From Lysobacter sp. HDW10 (GTDB lineage Bacteria; Pseudomonadota; Gammaproteobacteria; Xanthomonadales; Xanthomonadaceae), in the NCBI RefSeq assembly GCF_011300685.1, contig NZ_CP049864.1, forward strand, positions 1,046,885 to 1,110,884: DNA of 64,000 nucleotides. The letters run 5' to 3'. How positions within the stretch are numbered: position 1 is the stretch's first letter; each line of letters opens with the position of its first letter. The translations under genes and the position numbers were made by a program. The notes below the pieces were generated by a model, which worked only from the letters and a program-made list of their open reading frames with translations, made no database searches and had not been told where the DNA came from. Shown here in pieces: positions 47,823 to 58,014 of this stretch.

Positions 47823-48791
47823 GTGTCTTCGTACGCCGGCCCGGATTCGAACGATACTGAAAACATCGCAGAAACCCTGCGCCTACTGGCTTGGTTTGCG
47901 GTCTGCATCGCGCTGATCGCAGCCGACCATCAAGGCGGTTGGTTGCGGATCGTACGTTCACAAGCGGAATTCTTGATTCAACCCCTTTGGAAGATTGCGG
48001 GCACACCGGCGCGCTTAGGTAAAGCCGCGCGCGAAAATGCCGTGTCTCGCGAACAGTTGGTGAAAGACAACGCGGGCTTGCGCAATGCTTTGCTGATCAG
48101 CAGCGCGCGCGTCGCGCGTTTGGCGTCAGCCGAAGCTGAGAACACCCGCTTGCGTGCGTTGCTTGGTGTGGCACAAGAAGAAAAGTTCAGTGTGCAATTG
48201 GCACCAATCCTTGATGTTGATTTGGATCCGACACGTCAACGCTTGATGCTCGACATTGGTGCGAATCAAGGTGTGCGTGTGGGACAGCCGGTCATCGACG
48301 CAGGTGGTTTGTTAGGCCAAGTGACGGAAGTGAAACCAACGACGGCCTCAGTGTTGTTGTTGACCGATCCAGATCATGCGGTACCAGTGCAAGTGGTTCG
48401 CACGGGCATGCGATTGATTGTCTACGGTCGCGCGGACCATCTCACTTTGGCGAATATTCCAAGATCAGCCGACATCAAAGTCGGCGACGTGGTGCAAACC
48501 TCGGGCATTGGCGGACGTTTTCCGCCGGGCTTTCCAGTCGGCACAGTCACGCGTTTGCATCCTGATGTGTCGCGCGCGTTTGTTGAAGGGGATTTGAAAC
48601 CCGCTGCGTTGATGGATCGCGGCCGCGATGTGTTGTTGCTCAACACGGTATTGGTGCCTGTGCGCACGACACCGGCGCAGGTCAATACGGTCAATGTGCA
48701 AATTCCGGCAGAGGCGATGCTGCCGAAGAACGTGCCGATTTCACCTAAATCGCCCGCAGCGAATCCGCCAGCGACGGAGACCGCGCCATGA
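47823..48791 (+). CDS. mreC: Rod shape-determining protein MreC
   Basis: MreC is a bitopic membrane protein that links MreB to the wall synthases. The 322-residue product has one N-terminal membrane helix (residues about 20-36), a coiled coil (about 65-110) and two beta domains, with ILDVDLDPTRQRLMLDIGANQGV typical of the family (quoted here only in part: LDIGANQGV). A Pro-rich tail ends the protein. GTG 47823 is 7 bases after the mreB stop and gives the usual N-terminus. Its stop overlaps the mreD start. Confidence 0.95.
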   Translation: MSSYAGPDSNDTENIAETLRLLAWFAVCIALIAADHQGGWLRIVRSQAEFLIQPLWKIAGTPARLGKAARENAVSREQLVKDNAGLRNALLISSARVARLASAEAENTRLRALLGVAQEEKFSVQLAPILDVDLDPTRQRLMLDIGANQGVRVGQPVIDAGGLLGQVTEVKPTTASVLLLTDPDHAVPVQVVRTGMRLIVYGRADHLTLANIPRSADIKVGDVVQTSGIGGRFPPGFPVGTVTRLHPDVSRAFVEGDLKPAALMDRGRDVLLLNTVLVPVRTTPAQVNTVNVQIPAEAMLPKNVPISPKSPAANPPATETAP

Positions 48792-49264
48792 TTCGCGGCA
48801 ATCGGTTCTTGCTGATTTTTGTGTCTTTGTCGGTCGCGTTGGTCTTGGCGATCTTGCCGATGCCCGCCGTGCTCTTGCCGTACCGACCCTTGTGGCTGTT
48901 CTTGGTTATCGCGTTCTGGACGATTGAAGAGCCGGAACGCGTGGGCCTGGGTGTCGCGTTTGTCTTCGGCGTGTTGATGGATCTGGTTGTAGGGACGGTC
49001 CTTGGCGAATACGCATTGCGCTTGGTCGTCTTTACGTTCTTGCTTGGACGATTCCGCGCACGTTTCAATTTCTATCCGGGCTGGCAGCAGACGTTGGTGC
49101 TGGCTGCATTGCTCATCAATGACCGAATCGTTGCCGCGGCGGTGCATGTCGCCACGCATGGTTTGGCCGCGCCATGGCACTACTGGGGCTCGGTGATCGT
49201 GACGGCCGTGCTGTGGGTGCCGACGTTTGCATTGCTTGATGCCATTCGACTCAGGAAACGCTAA
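48788..49264 (+). CDS. mreD: Rod shape-determining protein MreD
   Basis: MreD is a small polytopic membrane partner of MreC. The 158-residue product has five or six hydrophobic segments, with PYRPLWLFLVIAFW and GVLMDLVVGTVLGEYAL typical of the family. Its ATG overlaps the mreC stop (ATGA) and its stop directly abuts the GTG of mrdA. Confidence 0.94.
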   Translation: MIRGNRFLLIFVSLSVALVLAILPMPAVLLPYRPLWLFLVIAFWTIEEPERVGLGVAFVFGVLMDLVVGTVLGEYALRLVVFTFLLGRFRARFNFYPGWQQTLVLAALLINDRIVAAAVHVATHGLAAPWHYWGSVIVTAVLWVPTFALLDAIRLRKR

Positions 49265-51217
49265 GTGCTTCGGGAGCGCCGCCGGCCGGTCAAAAACGCT
49301 TCGCTCGAAGTAGAGCAATTTCGTCGGCGTGCCTTCTTGGGTTTCGCAGTCGTCGCTTTATGTTTGATCGTCTTAGCGGGCTGGTACTTCAAGCTTCAGG
49401 TTCTCGATCACCAAACCTATGCAGCGCAATCCGAGGCGAATCGCATCAAGCCACGCCCCATCGTGCCGGGTCGCGGGTTGATCCTTGATCGCAAGGGGCG
49501 TGTATTGGCGGACAACGTCCCTGAGTTCCGTTTGGATGTGATGCCGGAAGAAGCCGGCGACATCGACACCTTGCTGAAGCAACTCGCCACCATCGTGCCG
49601 TTGTCGGAAGACGAAATCGCTGCCTTTAAGAAGGCGCGCGAAACGGGGCGCTCACATCGCCCCGTGCCGCTTAAACTCAAATTGACTGAAGCGGACATCT
49701 CCGTTTTCGAGGTGAATCGATGGCGATTCCCCGGGGTGGATGTGGTGCCGTACTTCGGACGCATCTATCCCTATGGCGATTTGTTTACGCACGTCATCGG
49801 CTATGTCGGTCGCGTCGATGCAAAAGATAAAGAACGCTTGGGCAATCTTGAAGGCGCGATCAGTCACGTCGGTAAGTCCGGCCTAGAGCGCTATTACGAA
49901 GATTCGTTGCGTGGCAAGGTGGGCTACGAGCGCATTGAAACCAATGCGGACGGCCGCCCCTTGCGTTCTTTGGGCACTGAACCTGCGAGTGCCGGCCAGG
50001 ATTTGAAGCTGTCGATCGATCTGGATTTGCAGCGCGCCATGGTCGAAGCATTCGGTACCTTGGAAGGCACCGGTATTGCAGTCGACCCGCGCACGGGAGA
50101 GATCCTCGCCATGGTCAGTCTGCCTTCGTTCGACGAGAATCTCTTCGTCAATGGCATCTCGCACGAAGACTTCAAGGCCTTGCAAGAAAATCCATCGCGC
50201 CCGCAGTTCAATCGCGCCGTGTTGGGCGGGGTGGCGCCGGGCTCAACGATCAAACCCTTTCTTGCGTTGGCAGGATTAGACAGCGGTACACGCACGCCGT
50301 CAGATACGGTGATGTCGACGGGGATGTTCTATTTGCCTGGCAGTCGTCGCGGATTCGGCGATTCCCATCGCGGCGGACATGGCCTCACCGATGTGCGCAA
50401 ATCCATCTACGAGTCGGTCAACACGTATTACTACAAGTTGTCGCTCGATATGGGCATCGACAAGATGGTGAAGTACTTTGATCTGTACGGGTTTGGTAAG
50501 CCAACCGGTGTAGATCTCTCGGGCGAAATCGCCGGCATCTTGCCGTCACCCGAATGGAAGCGCAACAACATGAAAGGCGACCGTCGCTGGTATCCGTTTG
50601 AAACGGTGAACGCGAGTATCGGCCAAGGTCTATGGAAGGTGACCCCGCTTCAGCTCGTGCAAGCCTTAGGTGCATTGGCAAATGGCGGCTATTTGCGTCG
50701 CCCGCATTTTGTAAAAGAAACCCGCAGCGGGCCCACCGCGCAGTGGGTTGAGACGCCTTTGACCGAACCCGTTCGTATCAGCACCAGCCCATCCAACCTG
50801 CAAGTGATCCGCGAAGGCATGATTGGCACCGTGCACGGACATGGCACTGCCACCAATATTCGTTCTGGACTCACGTATCTGATCGCAAGTAAGACAGGTA
50901 CGGCACAGGTGGTGAGTCGACGGGGCAATGCAGCTGTGAATCCGCGTAGCTTACCCATGCATTTGCGGCATCGCGCCTTGTTTGAGGCCTATGCACCAGC
51001 AAACAACCCGACGATTGCAGTCGTTGTTGCGGTCGAAGGCGGCGGTTATGGCGCTGACACAGCCGCACCGATTGTTCGCAAGGTGATGGATGCATGGATC
51101 AACGGCGTGATGCCGGATGGCTCCCGCATTGATCCCAACAACAAAGTCACCATTACACCCGCCACGGATCCACGATTCGCAGATGTGCAGGGCTCAGTCA
51201 GCGGAGGCGGGCCATGA
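49265..51217 (+). CDS. mrdA: Penicillin-binding protein 2 (transpeptidase)
   Basis: PBP2 is the elongation-specific peptidoglycan transpeptidase that works with RodA. The 650-residue product has an N-terminal membrane anchor (residues about 22-42), a pedestal domain, and a transpeptidase domain with SxxK at S327 (GSTIKP), SxN in YESVNTYYYK and KTG in ASKTGTAQ. GTG 49265 follows the mreD stop with no gap. Its stop overlaps rodA by ATGA. Confidence 0.97.
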   Translation: MLRERRRPVKNASLEVEQFRRRAFLGFAVVALCLIVLAGWYFKLQVLDHQTYAAQSEANRIKPRPIVPGRGLILDRKGRVLADNVPEFRLDVMPEEAGDIDTLLKQLATIVPLSEDEIAAFKKARETGRSHRPVPLKLKLTEADISVFEVNRWRFPGVDVVPYFGRIYPYGDLFTHVIGYVGRVDAKDKERLGNLEGAISHVGKSGLERYYEDSLRGKVGYERIETNADGRPLRSLGTEPASAGQDLKLSIDLDLQRAMVEAFGTLEGTGIAVDPRTGEILAMVSLPSFDENLFVNGISHEDFKALQENPSRPQFNRAVLGGVAPGSTIKPFLALAGLDSGTRTPSDTVMSTGMFYLPGSRRGFGDSHRGGHGLTDVRKSIYESVNTYYYKLSLDMGIDKMVKYFDLYGFGKPTGVDLSGEIAGILPSPEWKRNNMKGDRRWYPFETVNASIGQGLWKVTPLQLVQALGALANGGYLRRPHFVKETRSGPTAQWVETPLTEPVRISTSPSNLQVIREGMIGTVHGHGTATNIRSGLTYLIASKTGTAQVVSRRGNAAVNPRSLPMHLRHRALFEAYAPANNPTIAVVVAVEGGGYGADTAAPIVRKVMDAWINGVMPDGSRIDPNNKVTITPATDPRFADVQGSVSGGGP

Positions 51218-52326
51218 ATCCGCTGCTCTTACTCGTTGCGCGGCATGTACAGCGTTTTCTGCGCACGATTGATCTAGCGTTGTTGGTGCCTTTAGTGGGC
51301 TTGATGATTTTCGGTTTGGTCACTTTGTTTAGCGCAGGTGATCACAGCACGCGCATGGTGATCTCGCAAGGCTCGCGCTTTGTCATTGGCTTGGGCTTGA
51401 TGTGGATTTTTTCGCGCATGACGCCCCCGTTTTTGCGTTCGATTGCGCCGTATCTCTACGTCCTCACCTTGTTGCCATTGGTTGCTGTGCTGTTGATCGG
51501 GCAAGGTCGTCACGGCAATTTGTGGATCAACTTGGGTGTGTTCTATTTCCAACCGTCAGAGCTGATAAAGCTCAGCTTGCCGCTCATGTTGGCTTGGTGC
51601 TTGCACGATGCCGTGCTTCCGCCGCGCTTACGCACCGTGCTGACTGCCGGCGTCGTGGTGGGCCTGCCCGTCGGCTTGATTTTGTTGCAACCGGACTTCG
51701 GCACGGCCATGCTGATTACGGCCAGCGCTGTGTTTACGCTGTTTCTTGCCGGCTTGCCATGGTGGTGGTTTGGCGCTGCAGTCGGCGGTGTTGCGGTCAG
51801 TGCGCCCATCGCCTGGATGTTTTTTCTGCGCTCATACCAAAAAGACCGCATCTTGAACTTCTTGCATCCGGAAATGGACAAGTTGGGCTCGGGTTGGAAT
51901 ATCACGCAATCCAAGATTGCGATCGGCTCGGGCGGATGGACGGGCAAAGGCTGGGGGCAGGGTTCGCAATCGCATCTTGATTACTTGCCAGAACACACTA
52001 CGGACTTTCTGTTCTCTGTCTTGAGCGAAGAGTTCGGTTGGATCGGTGTAGCGCTCGCGTTTACACTCTATTTGTTGGTGATTGCACGCTGTCTTTGGAT
52101 CGCTGTGGAAGCACGCGACACGTTTTCGCGGTTGCTCGCGGGAACGTTTGGTCTCTCGATGTTTGTGTATGTGATGGTGAATGGCGGCATGATCGCCGGC
52201 ATGTTGCCTGTCGTGGGCGTGCCGATGCCACTGCTTTCATACGGCGGCACCTCAGCTGTGGTGCTGCTCACCGGCATGGGTATGGTGATGTCGGTTCATG
52301 CCCATTCACAAACGCGCATTCGTTAA
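51214..52326 (+). CDS. rodA: Rod shape-determining protein RodA (SEDS glycosyltransferase)
   Basis: RodA is the SEDS-family peptidoglycan polymerase paired with PBP2. The 370-residue product has about ten membrane helices and family motifs such as FQPSELIKL, LLQPDFGTAM and GVPMPLLSYGGTS near the C-terminus. The conserved Asp of the active site lies in QPDFGT or the later loop with EHTTDFLF. It overlaps mrdA and is followed by mltB after 40 bases. Confidence 0.96.
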   Translation: MNPLLLLVARHVQRFLRTIDLALLVPLVGLMIFGLVTLFSAGDHSTRMVISQGSRFVIGLGLMWIFSRMTPPFLRSIAPYLYVLTLLPLVAVLLIGQGRHGNLWINLGVFYFQPSELIKLSLPLMLAWCLHDAVLPPRLRTVLTAGVVVGLPVGLILLQPDFGTAMLITASAVFTLFLAGLPWWWFGAAVGGVAVSAPIAWMFFLRSYQKDRILNFLHPEMDKLGSGWNITQSKIAIGSGGWTGKGWGQGSQSHLDYLPEHTTDFLFSVLSEEFGWIGVALAFTLYLLVIARCLWIAVEARDTFSRLLAGTFGLSMFVYVMVNGGMIAGMLPVVGVPMPLLSYGGTSAVVLLTGMGMVMSVHAHSQTRIR

Positions 52327-52366
52327 ATGATTTGATGTCCTCTACGCCGTGAGCCCCCAGAGAAAA

Positions 52367-53470
52367 ATGACACGACGCATACTCTTTATTTGTGCAACCG
52401 CTTTTTTGGCCAGTTGCGCGACTCAAAAAACCTCGACACCGCAGCCGCAGTTGCCACCGCCGCCGGTTGCGCCGGTAGTGACCAACACTGAAACACCGAC
52501 CGGTCCGGTACCGGATTTGGTGGCAGCACGCGAAGCCTTCGCACTTGATACGCAATCCAAGTACGGCGTTGATGCACAGCGTGTGCGCACGGTGCTCGCA
52601 ACGGCGGAAATCAAAGACAGCATCATTACGGCCATGTCGCGCCCCGCAGAAGGCACGAAGCAGTGGCGCGACTACCGGCCGATTTTTATCGTGCCGTCGC
52701 GCATTGAAGGTGGCAAGAAGTTCATGGCAGACAATGCGGTGTTGTTGTCTGGCGCGCAAGCCAAGTACGGTGTGCCGAAAGAAATCATCACGGCGATCAC
52801 GGGTGTTGAAACCGGTTACGGCAGCAACATGGGCAAGTATCGCGTGATTGATGCGCTGTATACCTTGGCGTTCCGTTATCCGCGGACCAACCTTCCGGAA
52901 AAGATTGCACGTGAAAACGCGCGCGAAGCGTTCTTCCGTGATGAATTGGCACAAGTGTTTGCCTTGGAAGGCGAATCGCACATGGATGCGACGCAGCTGA
53001 AGGGCAGTTATGCCGGTGCCATGGGCTGGGGGCAGTTCATGCCTTCGAGCTACCGTGAATTTGCCGTCGACGGCGACAATGACGGCAAGCGCGATCTGCT
53101 GACCGATCTCGACGATGTTATTCCGTCGATTGCCAACTATTTCATTGGTCGCGGCCAATGGGTACCGGGTCGTCCCGTCATGGTGCGCGCCACACGATCG
53201 GCAGGTGCACAGGCCTTCAATCCGCAAAACGGCGTCGACCGCATGTATTCGCAGCAATCGCTAGCGCAAATGGGGTGGCGTCCGCTGCAATCCGTGCCGA
53301 GCGATGAACCTGCGACGATCATTACGTTCGAAGGCGCGAACGGTACCGAGTATTGGATGGCCTTCCGCAATTTCGTCGCGATCACCAAATACAACAAGTC
53401 GCCGATGTATGCGGCTGCGGTGTATCAGCTGTCGCAAGAAATCGCGGGCACACCGGTGCCGGGCGCATGA
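52367..53470 (+). CDS. mltB: Lytic murein transglycosylase B, lipoprotein
   Basis: MltB cleaves the glycan strand with formation of 1,6-anhydro ends. The 367-residue product starts with a lipoprotein signal (lipobox LASC, Cys at residue 17), has a Pro-rich linker, and then the catalytic domain with E148 in GVETGYGSNMG and AMGWGQFMPSSY. ATG 52367 is preferred over the in-frame GTG at 52349 because it gives a compact lipoprotein signal. Its stop overlaps rlpA. Confidence 0.95.
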   Translation: MTRRILFICATAFLASCATQKTSTPQPQLPPPPVAPVVTNTETPTGPVPDLVAAREAFALDTQSKYGVDAQRVRTVLATAEIKDSIITAMSRPAEGTKQWRDYRPIFIVPSRIEGGKKFMADNAVLLSGAQAKYGVPKEIITAITGVETGYGSNMGKYRVIDALYTLAFRYPRTNLPEKIARENAREAFFRDELAQVFALEGESHMDATQLKGSYAGAMGWGQFMPSSYREFAVDGDNDGKRDLLTDLDDVIPSIANYFIGRGQWVPGRPVMVRATRSAGAQAFNPQNGVDRMYSQQSLAQMGWRPLQSVPSDEPATIITFEGANGTEYWMAFRNFVAITKYNKSPMYAAAVYQLSQEIAGTPVPGA

Positions 53471-54711
53471 GGTGGCTAGTCGCGTGTTCCGTCGTCTTGT
53501 TGGCCGCGTGTAGTACAGCGCCCAAGAAGAATGACACCGCGGGCAGCAAAGTCGGCGAGTCCAAGCACACGCCCACCCATAAACCTGTTGCGTCGTCCAA
53601 GGGCAAAACATCGCCCTATGCGCCTGCCGCAGAAGATCCGTCCAAGCGCGGCAACTATGTCGCGGGTGGCTTATATGCGCCGAATGAAAAAGATTCTGTG
53701 CCGGATGAGATTCCGGATGTCGATGCCATTCCGGAGCCTGTCGTTAAGAATGAGCCCAGGTCCCGAAGCGGCAACAAGGACTACACCGTCCTCGGCAAAA
53801 GGTATCGCGTCCTCGATGACCATGAAGGCTACGACGAAACGGGTAACGCGTCGTACTACGGCAAAAAGTTTCATGGCCGTAAAACATCGAATGGCGATAT
53901 CTACGACATGTATGCGTTTACCGCGGCACATCGCAGCTTGCCGTTACCGAGCTATGCACGCGTCACGAATCTAGACAACGGCAAATCGGTCATTGTGCGC
54001 GTCAACGATCGCGGGCCATTTCATTCAAACAGAATCATTGACCTCAGCTACGCCGCCGCGGTGAAGCTCGACTATCGCAGACAGGGGACGGCGCGTGTGC
54101 GCGTTGAAGCATTGTCACCTGAGGACGCCGACGATACCGATGCCGTGTTGGCGAAGGCCAAAGCGGCACGCAAAGATCCGGAAGCACGCAAAGCATTGGC
54201 GTCGGAAATTGCGTCAGACAACAAGCCGGAAGGCATTGCCCTGCAAAATTCGGTGGCGGCCGGCAAAGGCGAATACCGCTTTGACATGAAGCAAAATGGC
54301 CGCCCGATGACGGCAGATGAGTTCGATCGCTGGTTGGCTGCACGTCGGGTTCGCATTGCGACCGGCAAACCGGGCAAGCCCGACAAGGCGGTGACCACGA
54401 TGCCCGAAGCAACACCGCCGCGGGTGACTAAAGCACTCGCACCGGAAGTGCCTTCGACGACGGCGCCGAAGCACGTCGATTCCACCCACACCTTGCAAGT
54501 GGCGAGTTTCGCCAGCCAGCAAAATGCAGAACATGCATTGGACGTTTTGAAATCTGCAGGCATTCAAAACTCTCGTCTGGTCGCAGCCCAAGTGAACGGC
54601 AAACAAGTGTGGCGTTTGCGCGTTGGGCCGGTAGCGGAAGGTGACGCCGCCAAACTTTCTTCGAGCATCGCGGGCTTAGGCTTTGGCCAACCTGCGATTG
54701 TTCGCGACTAA
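53467..54711 (+). CDS. rlpA: RlpA-type septal ring lytic transglycosylase lipoprotein
   Basis: RlpA acts on denuded glycan strands at the septum. The 414-residue product has a lipobox LLAACS (Cys at residue 15), a long disordered linker, a double-psi beta-barrel domain (about 125-215) with ASYYGKKFHGRKTSNG and VRVNDRGPFH, a second linker, and a C-terminal SPOR domain (about 335-414) that binds denuded wall. Length is on the long side because of the linkers. ATG 53467 overlaps the mltB stop. Confidence 0.94.
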   Translation: MRWLVACSVVLLAACSTAPKKNDTAGSKVGESKHTPTHKPVASSKGKTSPYAPAAEDPSKRGNYVAGGLYAPNEKDSVPDEIPDVDAIPEPVVKNEPRSRSGNKDYTVLGKRYRVLDDHEGYDETGNASYYGKKFHGRKTSNGDIYDMYAFTAAHRSLPLPSYARVTNLDNGKSVIVRVNDRGPFHSNRIIDLSYAAAVKLDYRRQGTARVRVEALSPEDADDTDAVLAKAKAARKDPEARKALASEIASDNKPEGIALQNSVAAGKGEYRFDMKQNGRPMTADEFDRWLAARRVRIATGKPGKPDKAVTTMPEATPPRVTKALAPEVPSTTAPKHVDSTHTLQVASFASQQNAEHALDVLKSAGIQNSRLVAAQVNGKQVWRLRVGPVAEGDAAKLSSSIAGLGFGQPAIVRD

Positions 54712-54736
54712 TTCAATTGGAAGACAATCAACCCTC

Positions 54737-55948
54737 ATGAATAAACTTGTATTGACTGCGGCACTCACCCTGACCTTGGGCATTGCACAAGCGCAGCAGA
54801 CCGCCGCGCCTGTGCCGACACCTGCTGCGCCGTCTGCGGTGGCGACGGGCGCTTTGCCGATTCCGCCGGCACCGGCACCAAAAGTGTCCAAGGCATGGAT
54901 CTTGTTGGATTACGCCACGGGCCAAGTGCTGGCAGGCGAAAATATCGACGCCCAGTTGGAACCGGCCAGCATCACCAAAGTGATGACGAGCTATGTCATT
55001 GCCTCCGAACTCGCCAAAGGCAAGTTGAAAGCAACGGATCCGGTGATGATGACGGAAAACGCTTGGAAATCAGGCGGCGCGGGCACCGATGGCAGCTATA
55101 GCGGCTTCGAAGTGAACAAGACTGCACCGCTTGAGCAAATGGAAAAGGGCATGGTGGTGCAATCAGGCAACGATGCCGCGATTGCATTGGCAGAACACGT
55201 CGCCGGCAGTGAACAAGCCTTCGCACAACTGATGAATGCCCACGCACAACGCATTGGCATGAAGAACACCCATTTCGAAAATGCGACGGGATTGAGCGCA
55301 CCGGGTCATATATCGAGTGCACATGATTTGGCTTTGCTGGGTCGTGCGTTGATTCACGATTATCCGGAAGCGTATTCGTACAACAAGATTAAAGAATTCA
55401 CCGTGGGTCCGATCACGCAGCCCAACCGCAACTTGCTGTTGTGGCGTGATGCATCGGTTGATGGCATCAAAACGGGCCACCATTCGGCAGCCGGTTATTG
55501 CCTGATGGCCTCGGCCATGCGCGGCGACCAACGCTTGATCAGCGTAATCTTGGGCGACAGCAGTGAAGTGCAACGTGCCGTTGATTCACAAGCCTTGTTG
55601 AACTGGGGCTTCCGCTTCTTTGAAGCACACAAGTTGTATGAGCCTGGCAAAGTCATCACCACGCAAAAAGTGTGGAAGGGTGCAACAGATACAGTGCAAA
55701 TTGGCGTTGCTGAGCCGATGGTGATTTCTGTGCCGCGCGGTCGCTACGAATCCTTGAAGCCGGTGATGGATATTCCTCAAATGTTGGAAGGTCCGATCAA
55801 GAAGGGTCAAGTGCTCGGCAAGGTGAAGGTCACCTTGGACGGCAAGCAAGTCGCAGAAGCACCGCTGGTGGCGATGCAAGATGTTGAACGTGCGGGCTTC
55901 TTCAAGCGCTTGTGGCATTCCTTGTTGCTGTGGTGGAAGTCGGTCTAA
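54737..55948 (+). CDS. dacC: D-alanyl-D-alanine carboxypeptidase (PBP5/6 family)
   Basis: This enzyme trims the terminal D-Ala from stem peptides. The 403-residue product has a signal peptide (cleavage near AQA, residue 21), a Pro/Ala linker, the S11 peptidase domain with S78-I-T-K81, SGN in VQSGNDAA, and K245-T-G, a C-terminal beta domain, and a C-terminal amphipathic anchor (RLWHSLLLWWKSV). That layout is PBP5/PBP6-like. Its stop overlaps the ybeD start (TAATG). Confidence 0.96.
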   Translation: MNKLVLTAALTLTLGIAQAQQTAAPVPTPAAPSAVATGALPIPPAPAPKVSKAWILLDYATGQVLAGENIDAQLEPASITKVMTSYVIASELAKGKLKATDPVMMTENAWKSGGAGTDGSYSGFEVNKTAPLEQMEKGMVVQSGNDAAIALAEHVAGSEQAFAQLMNAHAQRIGMKNTHFENATGLSAPGHISSAHDLALLGRALIHDYPEAYSYNKIKEFTVGPITQPNRNLLLWRDASVDGIKTGHHSAAGYCLMASAMRGDQRLISVILGDSSEVQRAVDSQALLNWGFRFFEAHKLYEPGKVITTQKVWKGATDTVQIGVAEPMVISVPRGRYESLKPVMDIPQMLEGPIKKGQVLGKVKVTLDGKQVAEAPLVAMQDVERAGFFKRLWHSLLLWWKSV

Positions 55949-56226
55949 TGACGATTGAATCTGACAATCCCGAACACGGTTTTCAGTTCCCCGGGGATTT
56001 TGAGATCACCGCGATGGGACCTGCCGGCGCAGGTTTGGAAGAAGAAATTCCAATGCTGTTGGAGCGGGCAGGGATTGCAGTGATGCGCGAGACCGTCTCC
56101 AGCCGTGATTCGTCCGGTGGAAAGTACGTCTCGGTGAAACTCAGTTTTCGTGCAGAAACGCGTGCGCAGTACGATGCGGCGCACGCCGCCTTGCGTGACC
56201 ATCCGGAAGTGAAGTGGACGATCTAA
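55948..56226 (+). CDS. ybeD: DUF493 family protein YbeD
   Basis: The 92-residue product is a small ferredoxin-like alpha/beta protein of the YbeD/DUF493 family, a presumed regulator with an ACT-like fold and no known activity. Motifs include [11 protein letters not shown] and [12 protein letters not shown] 55948 overlaps the dacC stop and its 3' end overlaps lipB by 13 bases. Its place between dacC and lipB is the same as in E. coli. Confidence 0.93.
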   Translation: MTIESDNPEHGFQFPGDFEITAMGPAGAGLEEEIPMLLERAGIAVMRETVSSRDSSGGKYVSVKLSFRAETRAQYDAAHAALRDHPEVKWTI

Positions 56227-56924
56227 GCGATAGGCGTCGCGCGTATGTAAGACAACTGGGCCGGCAAAGTTACGTGCCGGTCTGGCGCGCAATGCAGGGG
56301 CTTACCGATCAGCGCGATAAAGACACGCCAGATGAACTGTGGGTCGTCGAACACGACCCTGTGTTTACGCTGGGGCAAGCGGGTAAGCCCGAGCATGTGT
56401 TGATGCCGGGTGACATACCGGTTGTGCATGTCGATCGCGGCGGGCAAGTGACGTATCACGGGCCCGGTCAAATCGTGGTCTACCCCTTGCTTAACTTGCC
56501 GCGTTTGGACATCGGCGTGCGCGATTACGTGTGCAAGATCGAACAGGCGATCATCGACACCTTGGGCGAATGGAATATAGGCGCGGCACGACGCCAAGGT
56601 GCGCCCGGCGTTTATGTGAATGACGCCAAGGTTGCGGCCTTGGGGATTCGTGTGCGCCACGGCTGCACCTTCCACGGACTGGCGTTCAACATCAATATGG
56701 ATCTGTCGCCCTTCCACCGGATCAATCCCTGTGGGTATGCCGGGCTCGAGGTCGTCTCGATGTTTGATTTGGGCGGTCCCAGTCGCATGGAAGACGTGAC
56801 GCCGGTGCTTTTGGGCGAGCTGGCACGACAATTCGGCCTGCAACTCACGCCTGCGGAGGCCCCTGATCTGGCTGCATTAGCCGCCGGTCGCACCCAGTTC
56901 GCCGCGGGTGAAGCAGTGCGATAA
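56214..56924 (+). CDS. lipB: Lipoyl(octanoyl) transferase LipB
   Basis: LipB moves octanoate from acyl carrier protein to lipoyl domains. The 236-residue product has [12 protein letters not shown], the Lys in AKVAALGIR and the catalytic cysteine C173 in [12 protein letters not shown] 56214 lies inside the end of ybeD with GGAAG just upstream, so translation is coupled. lipA follows after 7 bases. Confidence 0.96.
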   Translation: MDDLSDRRRAYVRQLGRQSYVPVWRAMQGLTDQRDKDTPDELWVVEHDPVFTLGQAGKPEHVLMPGDIPVVHVDRGGQVTYHGPGQIVVYPLLNLPRLDIGVRDYVCKIEQAIIDTLGEWNIGAARRQGAPGVYVNDAKVAALGIRVRHGCTFHGLAFNINMDLSPFHRINPCGYAGLEVVSMFDLGGPSRMEDVTPVLLGELARQFGLQLTPAEAPDLAALAAGRTQFAAGEAVR

Positions 56925-56931
56925 TAGGCGT

Positions 56932-57927
56932 ATGAGTGAAACGCCACGTAGTATTCCCGCAGTCCTCGAAGACGGTCCGGACAGTTTGATTCCGGGCGTG
57001 AAACAAGTCGCGCAAGACAAAATCGGCCGCTCGCCGGTGCAATTCGTTGATGCGCCGGTGCTCAGAAAGCCGTCCTGGATTCGCGTTCGCATTCCTTCGG
57101 GCAATTCGGTGCAGCAGTTGAAAAACCGCTTGCGCGAAAATCGCTTGGTGACGGTGTGTGAAGACGCAAGCTGCCCCAACATCCACGAGTGCTTCAGTCA
57201 CGGCACCGCGACGTTCATGGTCATGGGTGATGTTTGCACGCGTCGCTGTAGCTTCTGCGATGTGGCACACGGTCGCCCGAAGCCGTTGGATCTCGATGAG
57301 CCCAAACGTTTAGCGCAAACCATCGCTGACATGGGTTTGAAATATGTCGTGATCACCAGCGTGGATCGCGATGATTTGCGTGACGGCGGCGCACAACATT
57401 TCGTTGACTGCATCCGAGAAACTCGTGCGTTGTCGCCCAATATCAAGATTGAAATCTTGACGCCGGATTTTCGTGGTAAAGGGCGCATGGAGCGCGCACT
57501 CGAGATCCTGGCCGAATCCCCGCCAGATGTCTTCAATCACAACATCGAAACCGTGCCGGACTTGTACAAGAACGTGCGCCCGGGCGCGGACTACGCGTGG
57601 TCGCTGCGACTGCTGCAAGCCTTCAAGGCACAGCATCCGACGATTGCCACCAAGTCCGGGATCATGCTCGGCCTCGGCGAAGATCTGCAACAAGTGCATG
57701 CCACCTTGCGTGACTTGCGCGCGCACGATGTCGACATGGTCACCATCGGTCAGTACCTGCAGCCCTCACCTGCGCACCATCCGGTCTTGCGCTATTGGAC
57801 GCCTGAAGAATTTGCAGCGTTGGAGGCCTTCGGTAACGAACTGGGCTTCACCAACACGGCGTCCGGCCCGATGGTGCGATCCAGCTACCATGCCGACCGC
57901 CAGGCCGCCGAGCTTCACAAGGCCTGA
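56932..57927 (+). CDS. lipA: Lipoyl synthase LipA
   Basis: LipA is a radical-SAM enzyme that inserts two sulfurs into the octanoyl chain. The 331-residue product has the auxiliary cluster motif [12 protein letters not shown] and the radical-SAM motif CTRRCSFCD, and a C-terminal RSSYHAD with the conserved serine. ATG 56932 is the likely start; the frame extends 8 codons further upstream into lipB. It ends the wall-lipoate cluster. Confidence 0.97.
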   Translation: MSETPRSIPAVLEDGPDSLIPGVKQVAQDKIGRSPVQFVDAPVLRKPSWIRVRIPSGNSVQQLKNRLRENRLVTVCEDASCPNIHECFSHGTATFMVMGDVCTRRCSFCDVAHGRPKPLDLDEPKRLAQTIADMGLKYVVITSVDRDDLRDGGAQHFVDCIRETRALSPNIKIEILTPDFRGKGRMERALEILAESPPDVFNHNIETVPDLYKNVRPGADYAWSLRLLQAFKAQHPTIATKSGIMLGLGEDLQQVHATLRDLRAHDVDMVTIGQYLQPSPAHHPVLRYWTPEEFAALEAFGNELGFTNTASGPMVRSSYHADRQAAELHKA

Positions 57928-57960
57928 CTGAACCGGGTCCTACGATCTATTTGAAACTTC

Positions 57961-57998
57961 CGACGCTTTCATGTGTCAATACATGTAAGCGTGCGTCG
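57961..57998 (+). promoter_or_regulatory. Long imperfect hairpin before prc
   Basis: CGACGC and TTTCATGT on the left pair with ACATGTAA and GCGTCG on the right around the loop GTCAAT, with one mismatch and a four-base bulge. It ends 17 bases before the prc start and overlaps no gene. It may be a leader hairpin of prc or a stabilising 3' end for lipA; no T-run follows. Confidence 0.4.
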
Positions 57999-58014
57999 TC
58001 GCCATCGAGGAAAT

